Positions 1 through 5,680 of a stretch of 5,680 nt of DNA are shown here, one piece after another. Below the pieces are notes generated by a model. The model made no database searches and was not told the origin of the DNA. It saw only the letters and a program-made list of their open reading frames with translations. This DNA comes from Thermoplasmatota archaeon (GTDB lineage: Bacteria > Pseudomonadota > Gammaproteobacteria > Burkholderiales > Thiobacillaceae): the NCBI GenBank assembly GCA_023475455.1, contig JAMCVR010000131.1:1-5680 (forward strand), written 5' to 3'. The position numbers and the translations under genes were made by a program. Within the stretch, counting starts at the first letter, position 1. Each line of letters opens with the position of its first letter.

Positions 1-795
1 CATGCGGAACCACGCCCCTGTTTTACCCCGATTTTGTTGCGTGAACTGCTGGCGTGGGGAAATGGCATGGTCAGCATGATCGACGATCCCGCGCAGGAGG
101 ATGTGAAATATTTCGTGCTGGCGTCGAAAGTGCCCGACACATTCAGTTTAGGGGGCGACCTGAGCCTTTTCATGCAGCATATCGCGGCGCGTGACCGAGA
201 TGCGCTGTATCACTATGCGGTTTCCTGTATCGACTGTTCGTATGCGGTGCATAGTCATCTGAACCGGTCCAATGTGACAAGCGTTGCCCTGGTTCAGGGG
301 CAGGCGTTAGGGGGTGGGTTTGAAAGTGCGCTGGCAGCCAATGTCCTGATTGCCGAGCGCGGCGCCAGGATGGGTTTGCCGGAAATTCTGTTCAACCTGT
401 TTCCGGGCATGGGTGCGATGACTTTTCTGGGACGTCGTGTCGGACATCACTTGGCTGAAAAAATCATCCGCAGCGGAAAACTTTATCTGGCCGAGGAGTT
501 GTACGAAATGGGCGTGGTGGACGTGCTTGCCGACCATGGCGAGGGGGAGGCGGCGGTTTGTGACTACGTTCGGCGCGAGGGGAAGGCCCGCAATGGCATC
601 CTGGCTTTGCGCAGCGCACGCGAAATCAGTCAGCCCGTCGCATACGACGAGCTGATTCGTATTACCGAAATCTGGGTGGATGCAGCCTTGCGTCTGGAGG
701 CCAAGGACTTGCGCATGATGGAGCGCCTGGTCGCGCGTCAGACCGGCAAAGCCGAAACCGCGAGTGGCAGCGGATCAGCAGTGCTCCGCGCGTAG
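1..795 (+). CDS. rpfF: DSF synthase RpfF (crotonase family), 5' end outside window
   Basis: RpfF is a cytoplasmic crotonase-fold enzyme with combined dehydratase and acyl-ACP thioesterase activity; it makes the DSF signal (cis-2-unsaturated fatty acid) from 3-hydroxyacyl-ACP. The frame is open from base 1 to the TAG at 793-795 (264 visible residues). Family members have about 290, so roughly 30 N-terminal residues lie off the edge. A TTG at base 34 is not taken as the start, because the residues before it (RPCFTPILL) still look like the family N-terminus. Seen directly: the oxyanion-hole segment SLGGDLSLF, the crotonase core ALGGGFESAL with Glu at 322-324, and MGLPEILFNLFPGMGA with Glu at 382-384. 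The 20-residue spacing of these two Glu matches the catalytic pair Glu141/Glu161 of Xanthomonas RpfF. The C-terminal RITEIWVDAALRL is also RpfF-like. The gene converges on and overlaps rpfC. Assignment from remembered family sequence is firm. Confidence 0.95.
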   Translation, partial: HAEPRPCFTPILLRELLAWGNGMVSMIDDPAQEDVKYFVLASKVPDTFSLGGDLSLFMQHIAARDRDALYHYAVSCIDCSYAVHSHLNRSNVTSVALVQGQALGGGFESALAANVLIAERGARMGLPEILFNLFPGMGAMTFLGRRVGHHLAEKIIRSGKLYLAEELYEMGVVDVLADHGEGEAAVCDYVRREGKARNGILALRSAREISQPVAYDELIRITEIWVDAALRLEAKDLRMMERLVARQTGKAETASGSGSAVLRA

Positions 796-3297
796 CCTGC
801 TGGTCTGGTAGGCACCCAGTGCGGCCTGGGTGAGGGTCAGCGCGTCCCGCACGGCATCCAGTCTGGCGTGCGCCAGGCTGGTCGCGAGTTCGAACGGTTT
901 TATGCGTTCGGCTTCGGCGCATCGCTGCGCCAACAGATTGGCGCCGACATCGCTGGCGCCGCCTTTCAGCATGTGGAGCTGGTCGTGCCACTGGCCATAA
1001 TCCTGAGCGGACAGCGCGCGCTCGATGTCGCGGATTGCACGCGCGCTGTCTTCCGTGAAGCTGGCGAGCAGATCTTCTACAAGGGCCGGGCCACCCAGCT
1101 GGGCGAGTTCGTCCAGCACCGATTCGTCCAGTTCGCCGAGTTGCTGTGTGGCGGGCGGCGTGGTGACGGCAACCGGATGCGCTGGCTGCCCTGCCACGCG
1201 GGCGATGATGTCGATCAGTTCGCGGCTGTTGACCGGCTTGGTGAGAAAGGCGTCGGCCCCGGCTTCTTCGCAGGCCGCCTGCGCCTCGGCGCGCGCATCG
1301 GCGGTGAGCATGACGATGGGCAGACGCCCCCTTTCCATGAAGCGCCAGCGCTGCACCACTTCGGGGCCGGACAGCTGCGGCATATGCATGTCGATGATGG
1401 CCAGGTTGAATGCCTGCTCGGCGCTCTCGAGCATGGCCAGCGCCTCCTCGCCGTCGTGCGCCAGACAGGTCTTGTGCCCGGCATGTTCCAGCAGCCCGCG
1501 GATGACCCGCTGGTTGACCGGGTTGTCTTCTGCGACCAGGATGTGCAGCGCGGGTGCGGCCCCTGCCTGGGACTGGAAGCGATTGGCCAGCGACACCACG
1601 TTGGGCGGCATGTCGTGGCTGATGACGGCGTGGATGGCGTTGAACAGGAGGGTGGTGTTGACCGGCGTTCGCAACACCGAGGCATAACCTTCCTGCATCC
1701 ACCGCATATCCTGCGATAGCGCCGCACCGGCGTCCGACTCGATCAGGATGACCGGCAACGCAGCCAGACCGGGGTCGTCGCGCAGCAGGCGCAGAAAGGC
1801 GACCGGATCGCCCGGCAGCACGCAGCGTTCCACCACGACGGCGCCCAGCGGCGTGCCTCCCGACAAATACGCGGACAGCTCGGCGGCGAGTCGGGCCGTG
1901 TTGCTCACGGTCACGGTTTCGGCGCCCCAGTTGCGGATGACCGTCTGGATCCGGACCGCCAATTCGTTTCCGGCCAGGATGGCGACCCGCATCGGCGCAT
2001 CGAAGTGTTCATCCGATGCTGCGGTGTCTGCCGGTTGCAGCCTGAACGGAAGTTCGAACCAGAGGGTCGTCCCTTCGCCCTCCCGGCTGTGCAGGCCGAT
2101 TTGTCCGTCCAGCGCTTCCACCAGCTGCTTGGCGATGGTGGTGCCGAGACCGCTGCCGCCAAATCGCCGGGTGACGGTTGGATCGGCCTGCGTGAAGCTG
2201 TCGAAGATGCGTGGCTGTATGGCTTCCGGAATGCCGATGCCGGTGTCGACGACTTCGAAGCGCAGCCGCTGCGGCTGGCCTATCCCGGCCGGGCGGATAT
2301 AGACGTCGACCCGCCCGTGTTCGGTGAACTTGATGGCATTGCCGATCAGGTTGATGAGGATCTGGCGCAGGTGGCGCGCATCGCCATGCAGGTGAAACGG
2401 CGTCTGCGGCGCGATGTGCGCCGCCAGCACCAGCCCCTTGCTTTGGGCCAGGGTTTCCATCATGGCTACCGTGCCGTTGGTCAGGCGATGCAGGTCGAAG
2501 TCTTCGTTGACGGAGGAGATGCGGCCCGCTTCGATGCGCGAGATGTCGAGCACGTTGTCGATCAGTTCCAGCAGGGTGTTGGCGGATGCGCGGATAATCT
2601 GGGCAAATTCCTTTTGTTCCTTGTTGAGCGGCGTGTCGGCCAGCAGATCGGCCACGCCGATGACGCCGTTCAGTGGCGTACGCAGTTCGTGGCTCATGTT
2701 AGCCAGGAAATTCGACTTGGCCAGATTGGCTTCCTTTTCCCGTCTAACGGCACCGTGCAGCTGTTTGAGCAGACTTGAGGCATATAGCGGAACCACAATC
2801 AGCGTGATCAACATTCCCCACCAGAGGGGGGTATGCGAATGCCAGAAAGGGTTGAACTGATAGACAACAATGAACCCAGTCGCCGACGCCAGTGTCGAGA
2901 TGAACAGATACGGCATTCCATAGCGGAAACCGTTACCCAGTGTGACCCACAGATACGTGGCGACAATGGGCGCGCCGGTTTCATTCGTGATCGACAGCAG
3001 GTACGTGGCTACGGTGAAGTCGTGCAGCATACCGATGCTGCGCCGGGTGACGGAGACACCCGGATCGATGATCGAACCAAGCAGCAGGGATAAGGAAATG
3101 AGAGTCAGGCCCAAGCCGAGGAAATGAAGTTGCTCAGCGATTGCGGGGCTGTGCCCCAGATCCGCGAGCGAGAAGTACAAATAGAAGCCAACAACGATGC
3201 ACAGGCGAATTGTGGCCTGCTGAAACTCGGTGTCCGGGCGTGCGCGAATGCGCTCTCGCAGGCGCCTGGCTAAACCGAAGAGCGGCAACCTCAACAT
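775..3297 (-). CDS. rpfC: DSF sensor hybrid histidine kinase RpfC with an extra pseudo-receiver
   Basis: Inner-membrane DSF sensor and phosphorelay kinase, 840 residues. Order: short N-terminus with PDTE at 21-24, resembling the Asp-Ser-Glu DSF-contact residues reported for Xanthomonas RpfC; five or six hydrophobic segments within about 30-175; HisKA with His203 in MSHELRTPLN; HATPase with N-box Asn316/Asn320, DTGIGIPE at 351-358 and GGSGLGTTIAKQLVE from 380; a degenerate receiver at about 436-560; a true receiver at about 584-700 (Glu590/Asp591, Asp636, Thr665, Lys687); and a C-terminal Hpt domain with His775 in HMLKGGASDVGA. Xanthomonas RpfC is about 726 residues; the excess fits the extra receiver. 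The ATG at 3295-3297 is chosen because an upstream in-frame ATG (3352-3354) would add 19 unlike residues overlapping rpfG. No clear Shine-Dalgarno is visible, so translation may be coupled to rpfG, whose stop is 10 bp upstream. Confidence 0.94.
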   Translation of the reverse strand: MLRLPLFGLARRLRERIRARPDTEFQQATIRLCIVVGFYLYFSLADLGHSPAIAEQLHFLGLGLTLISLSLLLGSIIDPGVSVTRRSIGMLHDFTVATYLLSITNETGAPIVATYLWVTLGNGFRYGMPYLFISTLASATGFIVVYQFNPFWHSHTPLWWGMLITLIVVPLYASSLLKQLHGAVRREKEANLAKSNFLANMSHELRTPLNGVIGVADLLADTPLNKEQKEFAQIIRASANTLLELIDNVLDISRIEAGRISSVNEDFDLHRLTNGTVAMMETLAQSKGLVLAAHIAPQTPFHLHGDARHLRQILINLIGNAIKFTEHGRVDVYIRPAGIGQPQRLRFEVVDTGIGIPEAIQPRIFDSFTQADPTVTRRFGGSGLGTTIAKQLVEALDGQIGLHSREGEGTTLWFELPFRLQPADTAASDEHFDAPMRVAILAGNELAVRIQTVIRNWGAETVTVSNTARLAAELSAYLSGGTPLGAVVVERCVLPGDPVAFLRLLRDDPGLAALPVILIESDAGAALSQDMRWMQEGYASVLRTPVNTTLLFNAIHAVISHDMPPNVVSLANRFQSQAGAAPALHILVAEDNPVNQRVIRGLLEHAGHKTCLAHDGEEALAMLESAEQAFNLAIIDMHMPQLSGPEVVQRWRFMERGRLPIVMLTADARAEAQAACEEAGADAFLTKPVNSRELIDIIARVAGQPAHPVAVTTPPATQQLGELDESVLDELAQLGGPALVEDLLASFTEDSARAIRDIERALSAQDYGQWHDQLHMLKGGASDVGANLLAQRCAEAERIKPFELATSLAHARLDAVRDALTLTQAALGAYQTSRLRAEHC
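1618..1992 (-). other. Degenerate receiver domain inside RpfC
   Basis: This part of rpfC encodes about residues 436-560. The segment has the alternating strand-helix pattern of a receiver and ends in VLRTPVN, parallel to FLTKPVN of the true receiver. All phosphotransfer positions are changed: the N-terminal acidic pair is replaced (AILAGNE), the phosphoacceptor strand reads AVVVER with no Asp, the Thr/Ser position holds Glu520, and the conserved Lys is Thr544. It therefore should not accept phosphate. A structural or binding role is an inference. Confidence 0.8.
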
Positions 3298-3307
3298 GGC
3301 GGCGGGT

Positions 3308-4429
3308 TCAGTCGGGGGAGTCGCCCAGTTCGCGCATGATGGCCGCCACGGCATCGATGCGCAGCTCGAATGCGCGTACGCAGGCGGGGTCGAAATGCCT
3401 GCCGCTTTCGGACTGGATGTAGTTCAGCGCGTCCTGAAACGACCATGCGCGCTTGTAGGGGCGGTTGGAGGTGAGCGCGTCGAACACGTCGGCCAACGCC
3501 ACAATCCGCGCGGGCAACGGAATGTCTTCGCCGGCCAGACCCTGCGGATAACCGCTGCCGTCGAATTTTTCGTGGTGGCCGAGCGCGATCACGGCGCCCA
3601 TCTGGAGGTAGCGCGAGGGACTGCCGGCGAGGATTTCGTGGCCGATCAGCGGGTGGCGGCGCATGATTTCCTGCTGGTCCGGGGTGTGCCGCCCGGGTTT
3701 CAGCAGGATCTGGTCGGGAATGCCGATCTTGCCGATGTCGTGCATCGGCGAGGCGGCTTCGATCTCGTCGCATTCCATCGCGGTGAGCCTGAGTTCCTCG
3801 GCGATCAGGCGGGCGTATTTCGACATGCGGATGATGTGGTTGCCGGTTTCCTGGTCGCGGTATTCGCCCGCCTTGGCCAGCTTCATCAGGGTCTCGCGCT
3901 CGCGGGTGCGCACCGCGCGGGTGGCCTGCATCACCTGCTCTTCCAGCCATATTGCGCGGTCGGCCACCATTCTCTGGCTGCGCCGCAGGGACAGCAGATT
4001 GAGGCAGCGGGCGCGGCATTCCAGCGGATCGATCGGCCGGGTCAGGAAGTCGGTGGCGCCGTTTTCCAGCGCCTGATAGCGGACCTGGCGGTCTTCCACC
4101 ACGGTGACGATGATCAGCGGCACGTCCGCCAGACGGCGCTCCGCGCGGACGCGGCGGGTGAATTCGATGCCGTCCATGCCCGGCATGCGGTAGTCGGTAA
4201 TGATGAGATCCGGAGTCGCGAGCTGCATTTGCGCCAGCGCCTCCAGGGGGTCGGCGAAGCTGTTCACCACCACCCCGGGTTCCAGCGTGCGCGCCAGCCC
4301 TTCGAGCAGGCTGCGCGCAGTGCTGCGGTCGTCGACAATCACCACCCGCGCGCCGCTCCGCGGCCGTGCATCGCGCGTCGGGGCGGACGGCAAGCCGGGC
4401 GGCACGACACGCAAGGGGGTGGAGGTCAC
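3308..4429 (-). CDS. rpfG: Response regulator RpfG, receiver plus HD-GYP c-di-GMP phosphodiesterase
   Basis: Cytoplasmic partner of RpfC; once phosphorylated it hydrolyses c-di-GMP, linking DSF sensing to second-messenger level. Counting from the chosen GTG (373 residues): receiver at about 28-145 with VIVDD (Asp33/Asp34), phosphoacceptor Asp79 in IITDYRMPGMDG, and Thr109; the usual Lys is Arg131 (FLTRPID), a conservative change. After a helical linker comes the HD-GYP domain, with GNHIIRMSKYA, the HD pair at 230-231 in MHDIGKIGIPD, and HHEKFDGSGYP with GYP at 293-295. DVFDALTSNRPYK follows. All motifs for activity appear present. Start: GTG at 4427-4429 has AAGG ten bases upstream. A TTG at 4472-4474 would give 388 residues but has no ribosome binding site and lies within the inverted repeat. 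Length matches Xanthomonas RpfG (about 378). It is the first gene of an rpfGC transcription unit; rpfH is absent. Confidence 0.95.
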   Translation of the reverse strand: MTSTPLRVVPPGLPSAPTRDARPRSGARVVIVDDRSTARSLLEGLARTLEPGVVVNSFADPLEALAQMQLATPDLIITDYRMPGMDGIEFTRRVRAERRLADVPLIIVTVVEDRQVRYQALENGATDFLTRPIDPLECRARCLNLLSLRRSQRMVADRAIWLEEQVMQATRAVRTRERETLMKLAKAGEYRDQETGNHIIRMSKYARLIAEELRLTAMECDEIEAASPMHDIGKIGIPDQILLKPGRHTPDQQEIMRRHPLIGHEILAGSPSRYLQMGAVIALGHHEKFDGSGYPQGLAGEDIPLPARIVALADVFDALTSNRPYKRAWSFQDALNYIQSESGRHFDPACVRAFELRIDAVAAIMRELGDSPD

Positions 4430-4441
4430 TATTTGTCTACC

Positions 4442-4476
4442 TTGAACAGTTGAAAATTGAACAGTTTCGTTCAATT
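4442..4476. promoter_or_regulatory. Candidate operator: perfect inverted repeat plus extra half-site
   Basis: AATTGAAC at 4455-4462 and GTTCAATT at 4469-4476 are perfect inverted arms around a 6-base spacer. The ten bases TTGAACAGTT occur twice in direct orientation, at 4442-4451 and 4457-4466, so there are three TTGAAC half-sites in 35 bp. The repeat covers the candidate rpfG -10 box (GATAAT, 4479-4474), where a bound protein would block transcription. The binding protein is unknown. Confidence 0.55.
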
Positions 4477-4508
4477 ATCGGGCGGGCGAATTGCTAACTT
4501 TAATGCGC

Positions 4509-4514
4509 AGGAGG
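4509..4514 (+). promoter_or_regulatory. Strong ribosome binding site of the hydrolase gene
   Basis: AGGAGG stands six bases before the ATG at 4521-4523. It decides the start: translation from this ATG gives a basic, hydrophobic N-terminus typical of a signal peptide, while in-frame starts further upstream do not. Confidence 0.85.
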
Positions 4515-4520
4515 CGAAAT

Positions 4521-5363
4521 ATGAAGAAAAACATGCTGTTGGGTCTGATGGCGGGATGGATTGCGCTTTCCCCCCTGGGGACATGGGCGGGGGCCTCCGA
4601 CTACGCACGCGAGAAAAAGTGGGCGGACGAGGTGTTGCCGGGGCTGGTGGTGGGCGAACCGGTCTATCTGCAGACCCCGCGCGGACATCACATGTTCCTG
4701 GCGCTCTTCACCCCGACGGACGCCGGCAAGGCGGCGATTGTCGTTCACGGCCTGGGCATCCACCCCGACTGGGGCATGACCGGCACGCTGCGCACCGAAC
4801 TGGCCGACCGCGGCTTCGCCACCCTGTCGATCCAGATGCCGATCCTGGCCGCCGACGCCAAGGGCGAAGATTATCCGCCGACCTTCCCCGAGGCGGCCGA
4901 GCGCATCGCCGAGGCGGTCGCGTTTCTGAAAGCCAGGGGCTACCAGCAGATCGCCATCGTCTCCCACAGCATGGGTTCGCGCATGAGCCGCGAGTACCTG
5001 GCCGGCAAACCCGATCCCGCGGTGAAGTCGTGGGCCAGCCTGGGCATTTCGGTGGGTGATTACTCGGCGTTGAAACTGCCGGTTCTGGACCTGTACGGCG
5101 ACAACGACCTGCCGCCGGTGCTGGCGAACGCCGGCAAGCGCAAGCAGAGCCTGGCGGCCAGGGACTCAAAACAGGTGATGATTGCCCGTGCCGACCATTT
5201 CTTCACCGGGCGCCGAGGCGGTCGCGTTTCTGAAAGCCAGGGGCTACCAGCAGATCGCCATCGTCTCCCACAGCATGGGTTCGCGCATGAGCCGCGAGTA
5301 CCTGGCCGGCAAACCCGATCCCGCGGTGAAGTCGTGGGCCAGCCTGGGCATTTCGGTGGGTGA
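4521..5363 (+). CDS. Exported alpha/beta hydrolase with C-terminus replaced by a frameshifting duplication
   Basis: Predicted secreted or periplasmic alpha/beta hydrolase; the substrate is unknown. Residues 1-25 form a signal peptide (KK, hydrophobic core, TWAGA before the likely cleavage). The fold is shown by VVHGLG at 74-79 (oxyanion region), the nucleophile elbow SHSMG with Ser150, LYGDND with Asp194/Asp196, and ADHFFTG with His226. It resembles the DUF3530-type hydrolases, a tentative placement. Residues 1-231 are native. Then the start of a second repeat copy is read one base out of frame, giving 49 unrelated residues to a TGA at 5361-5363 (280 residues in all). The undisturbed protein would have 248 residues and end in a normal amphipathic helix (EAGMVAAVADFLNATLK). 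The Ser-Asp-His triad is complete in the first copy, so only the last helix is lost. Stability and activity of this form are uncertain. Confidence 0.8.
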   Translation: MKKNMLLGLMAGWIALSPLGTWAGASDYAREKKWADEVLPGLVVGEPVYLQTPRGHHMFLALFTPTDAGKAAIVVHGLGIHPDWGMTGTLRTELADRGFATLSIQMPILAADAKGEDYPPTFPEAAERIAEAVAFLKARGYQQIAIVSHSMGSRMSREYLAGKPDPAVKSWASLGISVGDYSALKLPVLDLYGDNDLPPVLANAGKRKQSLAARDSKQVMIARADHFFTGRRGGRVSESQGLPADRHRLPQHGFAHEPRVPGRQTRSRGEVVGQPGHFGG

Positions 5364-5517
5364 TTACTCGGCGTTGAAACTGCCGGTTCTGGACCTGTAC
5401 GGCGACAACGACCTGCCGCCGGTGCTGGCGAACGCCGGCAAGCGCAAGCAGAGCCTGGCGGCCAGGGACTCAAAACAGGTGATGATTGCCCGTGCCGACC
5501 ATTTCTTCACCGGGCGC
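4907..5517 (+). repeat. Perfect 304-bp direct tandem duplication within the hydrolase gene
   Basis: Bases 4907-5213 recur at 5211-5517 with a constant offset of 304 and no difference that I could find by eye. The copies share CGC at the junction (5211-5213), a 3-base microhomology, as expected of replication slippage or illegitimate joining. Flanking bases differ outside these limits (T4906 against G5210; C5214 against G5518). The unit encodes the nucleophile elbow, the acid residue and the catalytic His. Since 304 = 3 x 101 + 1, the duplication shifts the frame. No transposon ends or target-site repeats are seen. A recent event or an assembly error are both possible. Confidence 0.95.
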
Positions 5518-5571
5518 GAAGCCGGGATGGTGGCGGCGGTGGCCGACTTCCTGAATGCGACACTGAAGTAA
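5212..5571 (+). pseudogene. Displaced 3' part of the alpha/beta hydrolase gene
   Basis: In the frame ending at the TAA 5569-5571 this stretch repeats hydrolase residues from AEAVAFLK through the His motif and then gives the original C-terminal helix, which the upstream frame cannot reach. An in-frame TTG at 5182 preceded by AGG could start a 129-residue product, but this would lack the signal peptide, the oxyanion region and half the fold, so an independent functional gene is unlikely. Deleting one 304-bp copy joins it to the upstream frame as a single 248-residue reading frame. Confidence 0.8.
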
Positions 5572-5601
5572 ATTGCGCCCTGCCGGGGCACCAATCGGGA
5601 T

Positions 5602-5630
5602 AGGGGACGGTCAATCCTGACCGCACCCCT
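5602..5630. other. Hairpin downstream of the hydrolase gene
   Basis: CGGTCA (5608-5613) and TGACCG (5618-5623) pair around the loop ATCC. The outer AGGGG (5602-5606) and CCCCT (5626-5630) extend the stem to 11 pairs across a small internal loop. It begins 31 bases after the TAA. No T-run follows, so it is not a standard intrinsic terminator. It could be a terminator of another kind or part of the structured element at the window end. Confidence 0.5.
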
Positions 5631-5680
5631 CCCACACCACCCGGCATGCGGGTCCGCACCGGGCGGTTCGAGAAGTTGAG
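5631..5680. mobile_element. Possible edge of a repeated or group II intron-like element
   Basis: A second hairpin spans about 5636-5667: CCCGG (5640-5644) pairs with CCGGG (5659-5663), and TGCG (5647-5650) pairs with CGCA (5655-5658) around GGTC. The bases after it (GGTTCGAGAAGTTGAG) recall the hairpin-plus-GGTTC segment that precedes the reverse transcriptase gene in many bacterial group II introns. This rests on memory of the general pattern only; no reverse transcriptase is visible, as the window ends here. An ordinary intergenic structured repeat is equally possible. Confidence 0.3.

Larger units (their letters stand above)
4430..4520. promoter_or_regulatory. Divergent intergenic control region, rpfG / hydrolase
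   Basis: This 91-bp spacer is clearly richer in A+T than its surroundings and separates two divergent genes, so it should hold both promoters. On the minus strand GATAAT at 4479-4474 is a fair -10 box for rpfGC, but no convincing -35 box stands at the right distance. On the plus strand TAACTT (4495-4500) or TTTAAT (4499-4504) are only weak -10 candidates for the hydrolase. Placement of both promoters is inference. Confidence 0.55.

Noticed and set aside
868..1719. 283-codon plus-strand reading frame opposite the 3' half of rpfC
   Set aside because: It is antisense to the receiver and Hpt domains of RpfC and shows no motif of its own.
2005..2778. 257-codon plus-strand reading frame opposite the kinase core of rpfC
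   Set aside because: It is a shadow of the conserved HisKA/HATPase coding strand.
3230..4453. 407-codon plus-strand reading frame opposite rpfG
   Set aside because: It lies antisense to rpfG, whose domains are all intact. Composition is that of a GC-rich shadow frame, with no recognisable motif and no ribosome binding site.
4430..4474. Longer RpfG from TTG 4474
   Set aside because: There is no ribosome binding site before it, it overlaps the inverted repeat, and the added 15 residues are not like the family; the GTG at 4429 has AAGG upstream.
4907..5517. Insertion sequence or CRISPR-like array as explanation of the repeat
   Set aside because: There are only two contiguous copies of coding sequence, with no spacers, terminal inverted repeats, transposase or target-site duplication.
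5182..5571. Independent 129-residue gene starting at TTG 5182
   Set aside because: Its content is the second copy of hydrolase residues plus the native C-terminus; it lacks the N-terminal half of the fold and the signal peptide.
5602..5630. Classical rho-independent terminator
   Set aside because: The stem is good but it is followed by C-rich sequence rather than a T-run, and there is no A-run for the opposite direction.

Overview
The window holds a compact Rpf-type quorum-sensing locus (diffusible signal factor, DSF, a cis-2-unsaturated fatty acid) from a GC-rich proteobacterium, next to a secreted alpha/beta hydrolase gene rearranged by a tandem duplication. DSF genes occur in Xanthomonas and relatives and also in some Betaproteobacteria (e.g. 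Thiobacillus, Methylobacillus relatives). The sequence alone does not fix the genus. The absence of rpfH and the larger RpfC favour a lineage outside Xanthomonas, as an inference.

Layout. Bases 1-795 (+) carry rpfF, the DSF synthase, cut by the left window edge. It converges on rpfC (775-3297, -), a membrane hybrid histidine kinase, and the two genes overlap tail to tail by 21 bp. rpfC lies directly downstream of rpfG (3308-4429, -), a response regulator with a c-di-GMP phosphodiesterase (HD-GYP) output; the gap is 10 bp. This convergent rpfF / rpfGC layout is the same as in Xanthomonas, but rpfH, which sits between rpfG and rpfC there, is missing. Bases 4430-4520 form an AT-rich divergent intergenic region with a perfect 8-bp inverted repeat and a third half-site. 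A strong ribosome binding site then starts an exported alpha/beta hydrolase gene (4521 onward, +). Inside it a 304-bp stretch is duplicated in direct tandem and without visible difference. Because 304 is not a multiple of three, the reading frame shifts after the first copy; removing one copy restores a 248-residue protein. The last 109 bp hold two hairpins and may be the edge of a repeated or mobile element that continues past the window.

How it works together. By analogy with Xanthomonas, RpfF makes DSF, RpfC senses it and relays phosphate from His through its receiver and Hpt domains to RpfG, and phosphorylated RpfG degrades c-di-GMP. RpfC also restrains RpfF by binding it. This RpfC carries an extra, degenerate receiver domain between the kinase core and the true receiver, an addition to the four-module Xanthomonas protein. 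The hydrolase shares a control region with rpfGC, but no functional link can be shown from sequence.
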